Assembly (NCBI RefSeq): GCF_032362555.1
Contig: NC_083508.1
Location: forward strand, 8,151,001 to 8,215,000
Length of the DNA stretch: 64,000 nt
Origin: Amyelois transitella
Taxonomy: Eukaryota; Arthropoda; Insecta; Lepidoptera; Pyralidae
Reading direction: 5' to 3'
Position numbers and translations under genes: made by a program. The notes under the pieces are model-generated. The model was given only the letters and a program-made list of their open reading frames with translations, was not told the DNA's origin and ran no database searches. Below, one piece after another: positions 13,201 to 26,100 of the stretch. Each line of letters starts with the position of its first letter. Positions within the stretch are counted from its first letter, which is position 1.

Positions 13201-16200
13201 GATTAGGTAGGATTAGGTATTTATATCATCCTCTTGGCGTCGAATGAGACCTTCTTGGGCACGGGTCCAGGGTCTACCTATGACCCAAAATCCAGATCAT
13301 AAACTGACCAAAGCTTATTCCTCTGATGACGCTTGTGACCCTGCAATAGGGAAACCTTACAAAAAAATATACAGTTTAGGTAAATACTGTATTTCACTAA
13401 TCTCTGCACGACAATAGGCAGAAGGTACCTACTGGTATATGCAAAAATAGCTGTGTTTTTCCTTCGTATAGGTCTAATTAAATATTAATTACTTTTAAAA
13501 TGTTTCTGTAAAAGATTTTGTACTCCTATTCCCCTTTAGTCTTAAATACATAATGCACTCGGTGCGAACCGTTGCACACCTAGCAACCCTAGGCTACTAA
13601 GCCATTTTCATTCGTATTTACACAATCACGGAAAAATATTGTAAATAACTAAAAATAAGTAAGTATTATAACTACATATTCTTCATCTTTTCAGGATAAG
13701 AACCTACTTAAGTATTAAGTAATAAAGCTACAATTTTTTTCTAAGAAATGAGTTATACTTAGTGAAGTAAGTAGGTACTTAACTGTTCTTTGTATTACAT
13801 AGGTAAGTATTTGTACTTTCGATAAATTTTGGTTAGGACCAGTTTCATCATAGTATTCTGAAGAAGGCTTCTATCAGATAAATGAATATTTTGTAGGTAC
13901 TTACCTACTACTAAGTTAGATGTAGATGCTTATAAACTTGTCAACATCCTTCTTCTAGTCCTGATTGTGTCCACAAGACCGCACCTCTCTTGTTAGGTTT
14001 CTTCGCTGCAAACTTACTTATGTTATTGGAATAACCCGAAACGGATCTCTGCTCCTACACAAAAATAACATCATTTCCTGCAGTCTGCACACAATCAAAA
14101 TATTTTGTTGACTCCAATAACCTTATGTTAAGGAGACTGTTACCAACCCGAAGACTTCATGTTTACCAACGGGAATATCGTAGTTAGCATCAATACCGGT
14201 CAGGTGCGCTTATAGGGCGAGTGCCGCCAGCGACAAATCAATTTGCGACGGTCCGCCCCGCTGCCCGCTCCGCTCCCCGCTCCCGCCTGTGGCCTGATCA
14301 CTGTTATCAGCGAGAACGGACCGCGTCACGCCTGGGGCCTCGATTATGTCATTAACTGAATGTCCCGGATATCAAGCCGATGAAAAGCTCAATCGAACGA
14401 TAGCCGATAGCGATCCCTTGTCGAATGATACGTTCACTTAGATTTCGAAGTTATTGAGATTATTGTCGGTGAAAGTCAGCCGTTATGATTGGAATTGAAA
14501 TATTTTGTTATTTCAAATAACTAGTTGTTGAAGCTTGTTCAAAGGCGGATTTTCAAAATTACATAAGTTAAGTAAGAAAGTAATTACCTATCCATATCTA
14601 CCTACTACTTAGTTTTCATTTTGGTGTTTCTGAATTTATTCTCATAAAACCTAACTGGAACATTTAAGAAACCAAATAAAAAAACTGTCTTTCGTAGATT
14701 GCCTATAAGTAACTAGGTCTTACCTATAACCTGCTAAACAAGTTCCTTAACCTCTTTCTCTAACAAAAGAAGATACTATCTACGAATCAGTATTCTATCA
14801 ACGAATTGAAATTTTTCTAAATTGTCATATAATTTATTATAGGTACCTATTTTTGGAATTGCTCCCATGACAGCGCCGGAAAAAATCAACCAAGCAACTA
14901 TGTTGTTCAATGAATCAAGATTCAGTTCGTTTTTATTAAATCTCTACGTTAGCGTTTCCTCGGCTTTCTTCCATTGTTTAATTTGCTTTCCCCAGTTTTT
15001 AGAGCGATTTCCTTAAGCGGTGGTGATGAAAGAGTGGGGGCGTGGCGGCGGCCGTCGATTGGGCCGGGCAGCGCCAATGCGCGCGCGCCGCACGGTAGCT
15101 GCACTTCTCTGCATGCACTTATTTACTAATACATTATATTATTTCCTAAATAAAAGTTTGTGATACATCTATATAGCAAACCCAGCTACTGGAACTGTAA
15201 ACTTTCCTAAGCCTTACCCTACATCGGAACGGAGTTCAGAGAAATAATTGCAATTACACCATGTCAAAGACTTTTTCGGGGATTTGCACAAAAATTAAAT
15301 CATAAATTTCATGTATAGGAACGGTACTTACTTCTATGGTAAGATGAAAAAGACTGGTACCTATTGTATAGAGGCTATGGCTTTATGAGCTATCCCTACT
15401 TTAAACAGTGCTTCTTAGGTCCTGTGCAGTATAACTTTGTAAGAGCAAATTGCAGCTTTTACCCATTTGATGTGACCTCCCAATGAATGAGCGGTGTGCA
15501 GCCCACAGCCGGCGAACCCGCCGATCGGCTTCCTAAGAACGTTTAAGTCCGATATTACCAATAATTGAAGACGTCGCTTTATTAAACCGGCCGGACAGGC
15601 TCTATGTTGATTACTCGTAGTTATCAAGAATTTGAGCATCCAGACCCATTACGGAGGTTCGAGGACTACAGGCGCTTCTTCGTAATAACCATGATGATGC
15701 CTGAAATTATATGATTTGTGAGGAATTTTGTTGAAAATGGCGAAAACATTACAGAAAATACAGGGGTCGTTACGACGCCGGGCGGTGTGGCCGCGGGCGA
15801 GGCTCCGCCGTATGCAAATTAAACGTAATCAAAATAATAATTTGATACGAGGCGAGCAGAAATACCTCGTGACCGCTATACGACCTCTCTTTCTAACTCC
15901 GGCAATATAGCCTCAATGGAGAAAGAACGAGGCGTATTCGTTGGAAATTCAAATACCCTACGCTACACCCGGTTCGTTTTTATTATTTCATATTGTTTTA
16001 ACTATGCGGGTAATTACATTCGATAGCAGCATAATGCGCAAAATTACTATAAGTGGTTGGCTGTATGTATTTCAGAAGCGATTACAGCTCTACGAACAAT
16101 ACTTACAACGTGATAATATTAGCAATAAGAAAAATAAGAATAAATTGCTGCAATCAACCAGAAGCCAACACGTTATTGATAACGACAACGAAATTATTAA

Positions 16201-16328
16201 GAAACATGAAGTTAAAATAATTCTTATAAATTGTTAAGTATCCTATAACTTATGCCAGTCGTGCAACTTTCTTCGGATTCTTGGAGGAGATGCGAAGAAG
16301 CCTTTTACATCCTTCCATGTAAACACTG

Positions 16329-16380
16329 ACCGAAGTGCAGATTTATTCTGCAAATTTGCAGAATAAATCTGCACTTCGGT
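16329..16380. repeat. Perfect 52-bp palindrome
   Basis: Two 26-base arms are exact reverse complements with no spacer. The outer ends read ACCGAAGTGCAG... and ...CTGCACTTCGGT, and the centre is CAAATTTG. Complementarity stops at the next base on both sides. No gene is nearby. Confidence 0.9.
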
Positions 16381-16792
16381 ACATACCTATGTGGTTGTAG
16401 AGTGAAGACCCCTGAGTTTGGGTCTAGCTAAAATATAAGCTTTTTTGTCAAAGTACAGAACTTGGTAAGGTAATTTGTAAGAGTAACGGTAAGAATTAAA
16501 AAATATAATAAAAAATAAAAATAAATTTAGTCACTTATACGGGAAGCAAAATATTGAACATTATACCATAATCAAAGTCAGTTGGAGGCTTAGTCCTAAT
16601 CTATAAATCATGTCATGATCATAAGCTTCATTCATTAAGTATAACCTGAATCTGCTTGATCACACAGCAAGTGCTGGCATTTAGCTGCTGCCGAAGCTGG
16701 CCGGTATAAGATGACAACAAAATAAGAACGGCACAGATAGATACCTCATATTTTGTATATATACACATCTCTTACATACATTTATCTAATAA

Positions 16793-16975
16793 CGTCTATA
16801 CAGGGTAGACCGAGCCAACCATTTTGAAAAAACTGAAAGGCCTCGTTGAGCTGCATGTCTTAATGATGGAATTTATAGGTTCAAATAGTGACAGGATGCT
16901 AGCCCATCCCCTACAAGATTACCAAGTTTAGTCTTTTTCTTAGTTGCCTTTTACGACGAAGAAGCAAATAAGAAA
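16793..16975 (-). repeat. SINE family A, diverged minus-strand copy
   Basis: In plus orientation it reads from 'GTCTATACAGGGTAGACCGAGCC' through 'TTCAAATAGTGACAGGATGC' to 'GCCTTTTACGACG'. This is the reverse complement order of the full copy at 30188-30469. It is diverged, and the 5' head of the element is missing. Confidence 0.7.
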
Positions 16976-17229
16976 TACCTACAAAACGAAAAGTTAGAGA
17001 ATCATCTTAAATAGTTAAATCCTGAAAGATTGATGTTAATTATATAAATCAAGAGTACCTAGGTAATGATCATCACGGACTTAATTACGTATTTACACAG
17101 TATATACTTACAGTACATACCTACGGCTATGACTATGAACGATTCTGGATTGAGGTGTTATAACCACTCCCGTCTGACCTCCGCAACTTTTTCACAGGAA
17201 CCTAACCCATTTGGATCATGATTTGTTTT

Positions 17230-17274
17230 GGTTACCAAACAGATGTGAAGGTAACACACATCTGTTTGGTAACC
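17230..17274. repeat. Inverted repeat, perfect 18-bp arms
   Basis: The arms GGTTACCAAACAGATGTG (17230-17247) and its exact reverse complement (17257-17274) flank a 9-base spacer. Function unknown. Confidence 0.9.
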
Positions 17275-18244
17275 GAGGAGTACTTACCGTGTTACTTAAA
17301 TACTCTGAAAGTTTTACCATGAAAGTCTGGAAGAGCAAACTGAAATTTATGTTATCATCAATATACGTAGGTCCATATTGAAGTAAACGTATATTTTATC
17401 TGGTCAGTCACATAAATTCTATCAAGTATCTATGTTATTAATGAGTGGCCTACGTACTTGTATTGTTAAAATCTACACACGTTACACAATTTCTGTCCAT
17501 CCGTTATTTTAGTGTGCACTATAGGTAGTACTAGTACCGTTTCATTACATCCACGCTCGGCTAGGCCTGCACTAGTGGTTAGCCGTGGTTACGTCGTCAT
17601 GCCACGCCAATTGGATGCGATTAAAAATAATTTCCATTTTTGATGTCATTTCGCTTGTTATCGTATGCTGTGGTGCGCATAATTCCTCTATGTAGGCAGG
17701 ATACATGGCTGTATCTCTATATGCTAATAATTGTTTATTTCCTTAACAATTGTGTTTATTTCGCAAACAAGTAATTTTATTCAATACCTGGTTATTTGTT
17801 GATTTTATTTGTAAACCATTCATAATAAAAGATATTTTGCTATCTTCAGATAAGAAATGCTTAATACTTCTTTTGTGAAAAAGTCCAGCCAGTATAGTGA
17901 AAAAAAATTGTGTTTGCCAGTTGCTTATTTGAGTTAAGTAAAATATATAAATAAATATATTATATATGTATGTATAGATAGTATTTTAGTTCGATTTAAT
18001 TTAACCAATTGGAATAATTGTTAATTGCAGGTTTAGTTACCTACCTGTTGAAGAATTACCGACAGAGGCGACGGTTATTACGCAAATGGCTGCAAATAAT
18101 AGCCCTGCGACAATTTGATGATTTTCTGTAATGAATATGTATTGTAATCTTCCTTCACCTACATACAAACACGATACACCTATAGCTAAAGGTATTTAGA
18201 TAATATTACATGCATGCCTTAAGTATCTAATATCGCACTCAATA

Positions 18245-18538
18245 GAGTGCGATGCACATTCTATTCTTATAGTTTAGGTAAAATATGGTAGGTAGGTATT
18301 TCTATTATATTACTTCGATTTCTCTGCTGTAATCAAATCTTGTAAATGAATCGTACATCAGAAAGTAATATGAATAAAATTAAAAATTAAATAAATGTAA
18401 ATTTTTAGTCAATAGGTAGGTAGGTCTACAAATAAGCTAAAATTCGTGTGAATGTACACACTAAGTGCAGTAATATAATAGAAATACCTACCCACCAAAT
18501 TTTATCTAAACTATAGGAATAGAATGTTCATCGCACTC
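18245..18538. mobile_element. Hairpin MITE-like element with 69-bp inverted arms
   Basis: Positions 18245-18313 and 18470-18538 are inverted repeats of 69 bases with about five mismatches; both start GAGTGCGATG at the outer end. The 156-bp centre is non-coding and AT-rich. The size and arm length fit a non-autonomous DNA transposon. I could not fix a target-site duplication, because the left flank itself carries a partial copy of the terminal word (CGCACTCAA). The superfamily is therefore open. Confidence 0.7.
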
Positions 18539-19074
18539 AATTTTCAGTTGGTTGTAAAACTGTTAGTACCTAACCACGTTAGTAACTGTTTTATGTGTAT
18601 TATTTATTGCACATAAAAGCAAAGTGGGTTTTCGGACGAAAGCCCGTGTTGCTTTAAGGAAATGCAAGATGAGAACCAAACTTGCTATGATGGTGTCTTA
18701 CCTATATCATTTTATCTCTTGAGTCACAGTCAGCACCTTGTACCCTCCCTCGCAATCATTAATAAATAAATACATAAGAACTACTTCTAGAGGTTTATTC
18801 CCATTGTTACGTATTATGGATTAAAGACAAACGGACAGTTGGCTCTTAATAAAAGGTATTTGATGTATACTACTCAGATATCCGACTCGAAAAATGCGTC
18901 TTCCTTTGAAGCTTCTGTGCTTTCTTCCGCGACCATGGTCGACAACTGAAAGACAGTAAACGAAACAACTGGAATCCTTATTGTGACTGCCCTTAGACAA
19001 GATGAGGATAGGAAAGCGTAGAAGCAACCGAAGGACTTTACCTACAAAAGAAGAGTTGCAACGACATAGTGGCG

Positions 19075-19307
19075 ACATCACTAACTAACGCCTCACACCA
19101 ATTGTCAATCACAGCGAAGAAATTGACGTTCTCAGCCAATAGCAGCGAAGAATCTAAATCGCGATTACAAAGATTTCACGGATTGAAGAATAAGTACAAC
19201 CTTCGACTCAACATTGTCGGGAGTTGCGGTTCCCCAGGCATAACACCTAGCCTGGCGGAAGATCTTCCCTTTGGTGACGGTCGAGCCGAATCATCGCTCC
19301 CGCTACT
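19075..19307 (+). repeat. Interspersed repeat family D, copy 1
   Basis: It shares an ordered series of blocks with 54332-54560, including 'TCAGCCAATAGCAGCGAAG', 'CCAGGCATAACACCTAG' and 'GAGCCGAATCATCGCTC', at roughly 75-80% identity by eye. There is no coding potential in common. The nature of the element is unknown. Confidence 0.75.
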
Positions 19308-20116
19308 TACAACATATTAAAAATCCCATAGTATCAGTGTATCAATAATATCGCAGATAAAATTTCGATTAGTAGTTGCATTATATTGTCGATTATAATA
19401 TCAATCGATAGTATTATAATATCGATGTCGTTTGGAGGAAATATTGTTAAGCATTTGATATCGCGGCCGCAAGTATTTATGGAAAATTAAAAAAAGTAAT
19501 CTTAGCAGGAAACTAACGTTTTTGGTCATTTTTTTAGGTTTTCAGAGGAATTGATGATTAATTTTCTTCAATACGATAAAACTATCGATAAGTAGGTAGA
19601 CTTATTTATCGATTGTAGAACCACCTTGCAAACCTAACGAAAGGCTTAGACAAAATGTGCACAACCAACATTAGATACCTACAGTAATAATAATGCCACC
19701 AAAAAGAAAAAACGATATTTGTTTCTATATAAATACTTATGTAAATATTCCTTGATTTCTCAAGGAATTGTTGACCCAGAGACCCAGTTGTAACTATAAT
19801 CATTTCTTTGTCTTTATAACGACTGTCTTTCTTGCCAATTCTAAGTAGGTGAGCATTATTAATACGACTTTATAACCAACGGGCTTGACAGGTCAATATT
19901 ACCTACTAAGAACCTACATAATAAAATATGTAAAACATAATGACCACTTTACAATGTTAGAGGCATGCAAATTGTTCGGGTTTGCTATTAGTTTGCATTG
20001 CCAACGTCGAATCTATAAGTTTAGTCACATAATGAATGGTTTGGTACAGTAAACGGATACGAGTATAAGTATAATCAATTTTGGTTTAGGTATTTAAAAA
20101 TGAATGCAAAAATTTA

Positions 20117-20175
20117 AAGACTGATGGCTCTGTCTACCCGGCAAGGGATACAAACGTAACTATATGTATGTGTGA
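20117..20175 (+). repeat. SINE family A, 3' fragment
   Basis: 'GATGGCTCTGTCTACCCGG', then 'CAAGGGATA' and a TATATGTATGTG tail, match the 3' end of the full copy at 30188-30469. The 5' part is absent. Confidence 0.65.
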
Positions 20176-21364
20176 ATACAAAATTTTGGGAGACATTCTC
20201 TATTTCTAAAAATTACTACTACTAAACTTATATAGCGCATAGATCCTGAGCTTTCAAGCAATACTTATATGATGCAATTACTCAGATGATGACGTTTGAA
20301 ACGAAGAAGTCTCTATACCAAATTCGTCAAAATAAGTTCAACATAGTTATGATTTATTTTTAAAATTACTTATCTAATAGAATGTATTACATTAGGCTAA
20401 TACATAGGTATATTAGAGGATAGGAAATGTAAGTATATTTAATATGGATACTCTAAATTTCCACCAAAATAAATTTACAAAAGTAACCCTAAGTAGGAAA
20501 TTCCCTCATTACCATCACAGAGCTCTCCGCAGCGTGTACTTACATTAGCATACTGAAACGCCGAGTTCACGCTTTTCACGGCAGTCGGCATTACAGCAGT
20601 GCGTTAGATGTGCGCAATTTGCCTCCATTTGGCGTAATGACAGGCCGCGTCCGTGGAGGCTGCATAATGAGACGGTGTTGCCGATTGATCCGCAGGCTTT
20701 TGTCTCATGTGAAGCTAAAGGCGTAAGAGCCTTATTATGTAAAAACAATAGACCGCGCAGACCCTGATGTCGAAGAAGATATGAATTGCGTCCGATGCGG
20801 TGGCTACAAGACAGCAAATTGCGACTGCTAATGTTAACCAATTAAATAAATTCATTATTTCTTCGTTGTAACAGTAGAGTGCCGGAAGAGTACAGTACAG
20901 TGACAGTACGTCATCTTATATTCACTTTTTAAAATAAGCATAATATTTCCTTCGTTCACCTGAACGAATGAAACTTTCGGATTTGACAAACAACACTTTC
21001 CTTACACATACCTATGTGTAAGCAACTTCATTTCTCCATCTGAAATTTTGGGAAATTCCCACGAGAACTAAGCCTCGCGGAAAGTCTATATTGATCGAAA
21101 TGTTATACCTACGTGGCTAGTTACCTGAGTCTGTTGTTATGAAGACTAATTCGAGACATGTTTACAAAGGGAAAACCATTGCACATTCGGCAGGGCGAAC
21201 GAGTTAAAAAAGCATATGTTTTGAACTAGAACGCACCTTATCATTTACCACATTAAGTGTACATTGATTATAGTAATCTCCTCATAAGGGAACAATAGCT
21301 ATGCACTCCGTTCGCCACCACATGCGCACCACTCATACAGGATGCTTTATTTTTGGTTTCTGTA

Positions 21365-21435
21365 TTAAAATTTACACAAGTCTCGAACTTTTTTCGAGGC
21401 TTACTCTATTTTTATTCGTTCCGTATAAATAAATT
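21365..21435 (+). repeat. Degenerate 3' end of a tRNA-derived SINE
   Basis: 'ACACAAGTCTCGAACTT', then 'CGAGGCTTACTC' and 'CCGTATAAATAAATTT' resemble the 3' body of the same lepidopteran SINE family as the copy at 5863-6041. The head is not recognisable here. Confidence 0.45.
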
Positions 21436-21584
21436 TAATTATTTTTAAAGTAAAAAAAATCTAATTATTTATCTTATATCTCATGACAATCAGTCTGAAT
21501 TGTACCAGAGTGCTGATGGTAGTCTCAAAGCTCATGTGTAAGCCAGTTTAATAACAGATTTTTTATATGAATCATGACAAACAG

Positions 21585-23003
21585 TGTTGCGGGTCGAGGT
21601 GGCAGTATAACCCTGACTAGGTACCTGCCTCCCCTAGCCTCCCCTTCACTTATAGGGAGTCCCGAATTCCGCTCCAGTAGAAGTCCGCCCCCCCCCCCGC
21701 TGGTATATGACGTCAACGGCTGCGGACGCGGCAGTGAGGCCAACAAAGAATCCTCGGATGGTAGGTTGTGTAGAAATGGGGTCATCAACCTCTTCCAAAA
21801 GCCTATGTCTAATTTCACTTGATTGTTAATAAAACTACTATACGTGGGGTCATTGACCTTACTCACTGAGTGTCTATTCACTATATGATCACTAAATATC
21901 GAGTCTCTCTCTCTAATTAAAGTCTATGTCACTTAATAAAGTCTGAATTACTCACGGTTTAAAGGTTCAGTCACTGAAATCCAATAGCACTATCACTAAT
22001 TGGAATACCTACTCACTATGTTCAAGTCTTATTGGAAACCACTAAACTAATTGAAGAATTAAAAAACGAAAACAATACACAATTTGTCCGTCCACTAACC
22101 ATGCACAACACCTTATACTAATTTCCTAACACTATTAAACTATTACACTAAGAGGTATTATTCCGACTTAATTTCTTGAAGACTTCTTCTTCTTGAGGAC
22201 TTTTTCTTTCTTGAGGTCTTCTTTTTCTTGATTTTTCACTTTAAACTGGAACAATTGCACTACGACGCCCTCTGCCGCCGATTTTACTATTGTAAGTCGG
22301 AGTAATACCTTAACGCGAACCTCAAATTTCGTGACGATTTCTGGTGTTGTGCATAGCTTCGCTTAGGTGATATTTATTTACTTTTCTCAATTTCACATGA
22401 TAAAAACATAACAATTTCCATTTTCCAAATAAACTTACAAAAATTCTCATCATATAAAATAATTTACAAATATCACAATTTCTTTCTCAAAGAGATTTTC
22501 ACAAAAGTTTGTCTTCAACCTATGCTTTCATCAAAATTTCTTGTCAACTTTTAAATATTTCTCGAATATACAATATAAGATTCTAAAAAATTCTAAGTTA
22601 TACAAAAATACATATATCATACTTTCTTATTACAATACTTTCGTTTCTATAAACAATATACTTTTCGAGAAATTTACTTACATTTGTTGACATCAAAAAA
22701 CATAATCCAATTATTGACCTCGTGTCCTTGACTTTTATAAAAATAGCGTTATCACTTATCTATGACGGTCTGCGTTATCGTTTATCAATTAGGTTTCATA
22801 AATAATAATAACAATATCTAAAATATGCCTCTAAAGTGCTCATTCGCTTTCTAGTGTACTATCTAATGCAATTGACCGTCGTAGTGGGGGTATTGTTTGA
22901 TCTCGCTTCTTTTGTTCTATACAATACAATACTTAATGAGTGTGCTACAATATGACAATGTTTATTGAGTGTGCGCTATGTTAAATTTAATGTGTCGCTA
23001 ACA
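21585..23003 (-). repeat. 3' LTR of the BEL/Pao element
   Basis: 1419 bp, starting TGTTGCGGGTC and ending GCTAACA on the plus strand. It should provide polyadenylation for the element. The short open frames in it recur identically in the other LTR and are not separate genes. Confidence 0.93.
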
Positions 23004-23014
23004 AACTCTCCCTC
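23004..23014 (-). other. Polypurine tract
   Basis: On the minus strand GAGGGAGAGTT lies directly before the 3' LTR. This is the expected place and composition for plus-strand DNA priming. Confidence 0.75.
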
Positions 23015-23127
23015 GTGCTGCGCACAAACTCTTGAAGCGACATCAAACGTTTCTTATTCTACTTATGCTATTACATCTTTGCTATAATGTCCATGCACTT
23101 TTATTTCACTTTTACTTTCACTAAATT

Positions 23128-26100
23128 TCACTTTTGCTCTGCTTTGTTTTCACTATTCACTGGCACTATCACTACTAGCTTCGAAGCTGGCCGTCGCAGA
23201 ATGCCACCACCGGTAGCCACATCAACGACTCTGGTCCGGTCGTCGGGGCCCGGCAGCGTGCGCACTACCCTCCCGCGAGGCCACGTGCCTCGCGGTAAGG
23301 CAGGATCCAGGACTGCTACGATGTCCCCACATCGGATGTCTCGGGTTGGCTGGCCGACGTTCCTCCGTGGCAGCAAGCCAGGAAGATATTCTTTCAGCCA
23401 GCGAGACCAGAAGTGGTCCGCTAGCCGCTGCGAAGTCTTCCACGAAGGTTTTCCGACAAGATCGGAATCGGAGAACGCGCCCAGCCTAGGCGCGCCGCAG
23501 GATCGCCCAATGAGGAAGTGGTTGGGCGTGAGTGACTCTGGATTGGTGCAGTCTTCCAGTTCGGTGAGAGGTCGAGAGTTGATAATGTGCTCGACCTCAA
23601 GCAGAAGAGTGTGTAGCGTCTCTTCTGAAGGATTCTTCTCTTTGAGCACGGCCGTCAGTGAAGTCTTAACGGACCGTACCAGTCTCTCCCACGCTCCTCC
23701 CATGTTCGGAGCACCAGGCGGTATGAATTTCCACCTGACGCCAATGTTGTCCGCGGCTGCCTCTACCTCTTCTTTCTTCAATGCTTCTACAGCTTCCTTC
23801 AGCTCTCTGTTGGCACCCACAAAATTAGTACCATTGTCACTATAGATTACTTTTGGCATACCTCTTCTCGCGGCGAATCTTCTCAGGGCCATGATCATGG
23901 AGTCGGTTGACAGCGATGTAGCCAACTCTACGTGCACTGCTCTGGTTGTGAGACAGGTGAACAGTGCGCCCCATCGTTTTTCATGTCTTCTCCCAATGGT
24001 AATGGTCATCGGTCCGAAGTAATCTACAGCTGTGCAAGTGAACGGGTGACTGTTGTGAGACAGTCTTTCTGGAGGCAGATCTCCCATCGGTATCGTCGTC
24101 GGCATGGACTTTCTTACTTTGCACCATTGACAGAGGTGCGCGATTGATCGTACTGCTGCTCTTATTCCCACGATCCAGTATCTTTGTCTTAATTCGTTGA
24201 TGACAGTAGCGTGGTTTCCGTGATGGAACACATTGTGGTAATGTTGGATAAGCAGTCGTGTTATCCAATCACGTTTATCTAATACTATCGGGTTCTTCTC
24301 TTGTTGTGTTCCTTCGACGGCGTTAATTCTTCCTTTCAATCGAAGTATCCCGTCGATTTCGACTATATCTAAATTATGCAGCTTCTGACTTTTCGTTAAA
24401 TGTTGACCTTTTCTCAACGTAGCTGTTTCGGCTTTGAAACTCTCGTCTTGACTTCGTCGCATCAATAGTTCCTCTGCTTTCGCTAATTGATGCGTTTCCA
24501 ACGGAATAAAGAGTTTTTGTTGCTCTTTTGCAATCTTTTTTAGAACAATTGGAGTCTTCTTCCTTTTCCTGTTCTTCCTCCATGGTTCATCTTTCTTAGT
24601 CGCGTTGACTTTCTCTTTTTCATGCTTATTATTTCTTAATATTTCGATGAATTGAACCACTCTTGCCGTGGACCTTAGGAGTCTGTTCCAACTTGAAAAT
24701 CTTTTCGGATCTGGCGTAGAAAACTCTTTCTGTCTCGTTGTTGCTACTTTCTCAATCTTCTTGTCCTCTTCGTGCGGTTCTCTCTTGATTTCTTTCGGCT
24801 TCGGCCAATGTTCCTCAGGTTGTCTTAAGAATTCAGGCCCTTCAAACCATCTGTGTCTTTCGTTGAAGTTTTCGGGCACATCCCTTGTTGCATCGTCAGC
24901 CGGGTTTTGGTTTGTCGGTACCCATCTCCAATCTTGTGGTTTCGAAAGTTCTTCGATTTCGGCCAAGCGATGTGCCACGAACGTCTTAAATGTCCTCGGG
25001 TCTGATTTGATCCATGAAAGAACCGTCGTTGAGTCTGTCCAAAAAGTCTTTTTTACTACCGTCAGATCCATTTCTTTTTCAATTGCGCGTGCTAGTCTGC
25101 AACCTAACAGTGCTGCTTGAAGTTCCAGTCTTGGAACGGATATCGGTTTTAGAGGAGTTACCCTGTTCTTTGCTGCGATCAACGAGGTTTTCGTATCTTC
25201 TTCTATCGTTTTCCAATAAGCTGAGGGTGCATAGGACGTTTCGCTTGCATCTGTGAAGACGTGTAGCTCTCCCTCGGTGTGGTGAGGAGAGATGCATCGT
25301 GGTATTGTGAGCCCTTCTATTGTCTTCATGTGTTGTAGGTATTTACGCCATTCGTCTTCTTCTGATGCCAAAATTTCGGTGTCCCATCCAACTCCGCTTC
25401 TCCAGATATTCTGCATTAGTTTCTTACCTTGAATAAGAACTGGAGCTATTAATCCCAAGGGATCAAATGTTGACATGATCGCGCTGACCACTTGTCTTTT
25501 CGTAGGGGTCTTTTCTCCTCGTAAAATTTCCCTTGGTACGTTTCTCATTGCTACTCGAAATGAAAAGCAGTCTTCTTGTACTTTCCATTTCATTCCGAGC
25601 GTTTTCTCTTCTTGCTGACCAAGTCCTAATTCCTTTTCCAAGCTATTGTCTCCGTTGATCCTTTTCAATACATTAGGACGGTTGGATGCCCATCCTCTTA
25701 AATGGAAACTTGCTTTCTTATGTATTTCGTCGACTGTCGTGGCGACTTCTACCGCATGTTCTTCTTCCCAAAAACTTTGTAGATAATCGTCCATGTAATG
25801 ATTCTTTTCTATCGCTTTGATGGCCTCCTGGTGCCCTTGTCCGTTGTCTTTCGCGTTTTTGTTTTTCACAAATATTGCTGTACTGGGTGATGAGGCCGCT
25901 CCGAATATCACAGTTTTAAGACGATACTCCTTCATTGGTCCTGTCCTGTCGTCTCCTCTCCATAAGAATCGCAAACTATCTCTGTCGTCTTCTCTCATGA
26001 GGATTTGCAGGAACATCTCTTTAATGTCAGCTACGACTGCTATAGGACCTTGACGAAAGCGTATTAACACACCCCATAACGATTGTAGCAGATCCGGTCC

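Larger units (their letters stand above)
10065..21579. other. Gene-poor region, no gene recognised
   Basis: No conserved coding exon could be recognised. The stretch contains repeat B, hairpins at 12312 and 17230, a 97-bp tandem duplication at 13005, a 52-bp palindrome at 16329, a hairpin MITE at 18245, repeat D at 19075 and SINE fragments. Complex, GC-rich islands near 14200-14420, 15040-15110, 15460-15660 and 20560-20830 look less random than their surroundings and could be regulatory. That is inference from composition only. Confidence 0.5.

Noticed and set aside
15941-16237. 98-aa plus-strand ORF
   Set aside because: No motifs, low-complexity C-terminus and no splice or promoter context; it fits a chance frame in AT-rich DNA.
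20545-20841. 98-aa minus-strand ORF in a complex region
   Set aside because: No recognisable motif, no splice context and no homologue known to me. It is more likely non-coding sequence of unusual composition.
21525-21881. 118-aa minus-strand ORF (and its twin at 28560-28907)
   Set aside because: Both lie in the LTRs and are identical because the LTRs are. There is no conserved domain.
23087-23845. 252-aa plus-strand ORF
   Set aside because: Antisense shadow of the BEL/Pao integrase region.
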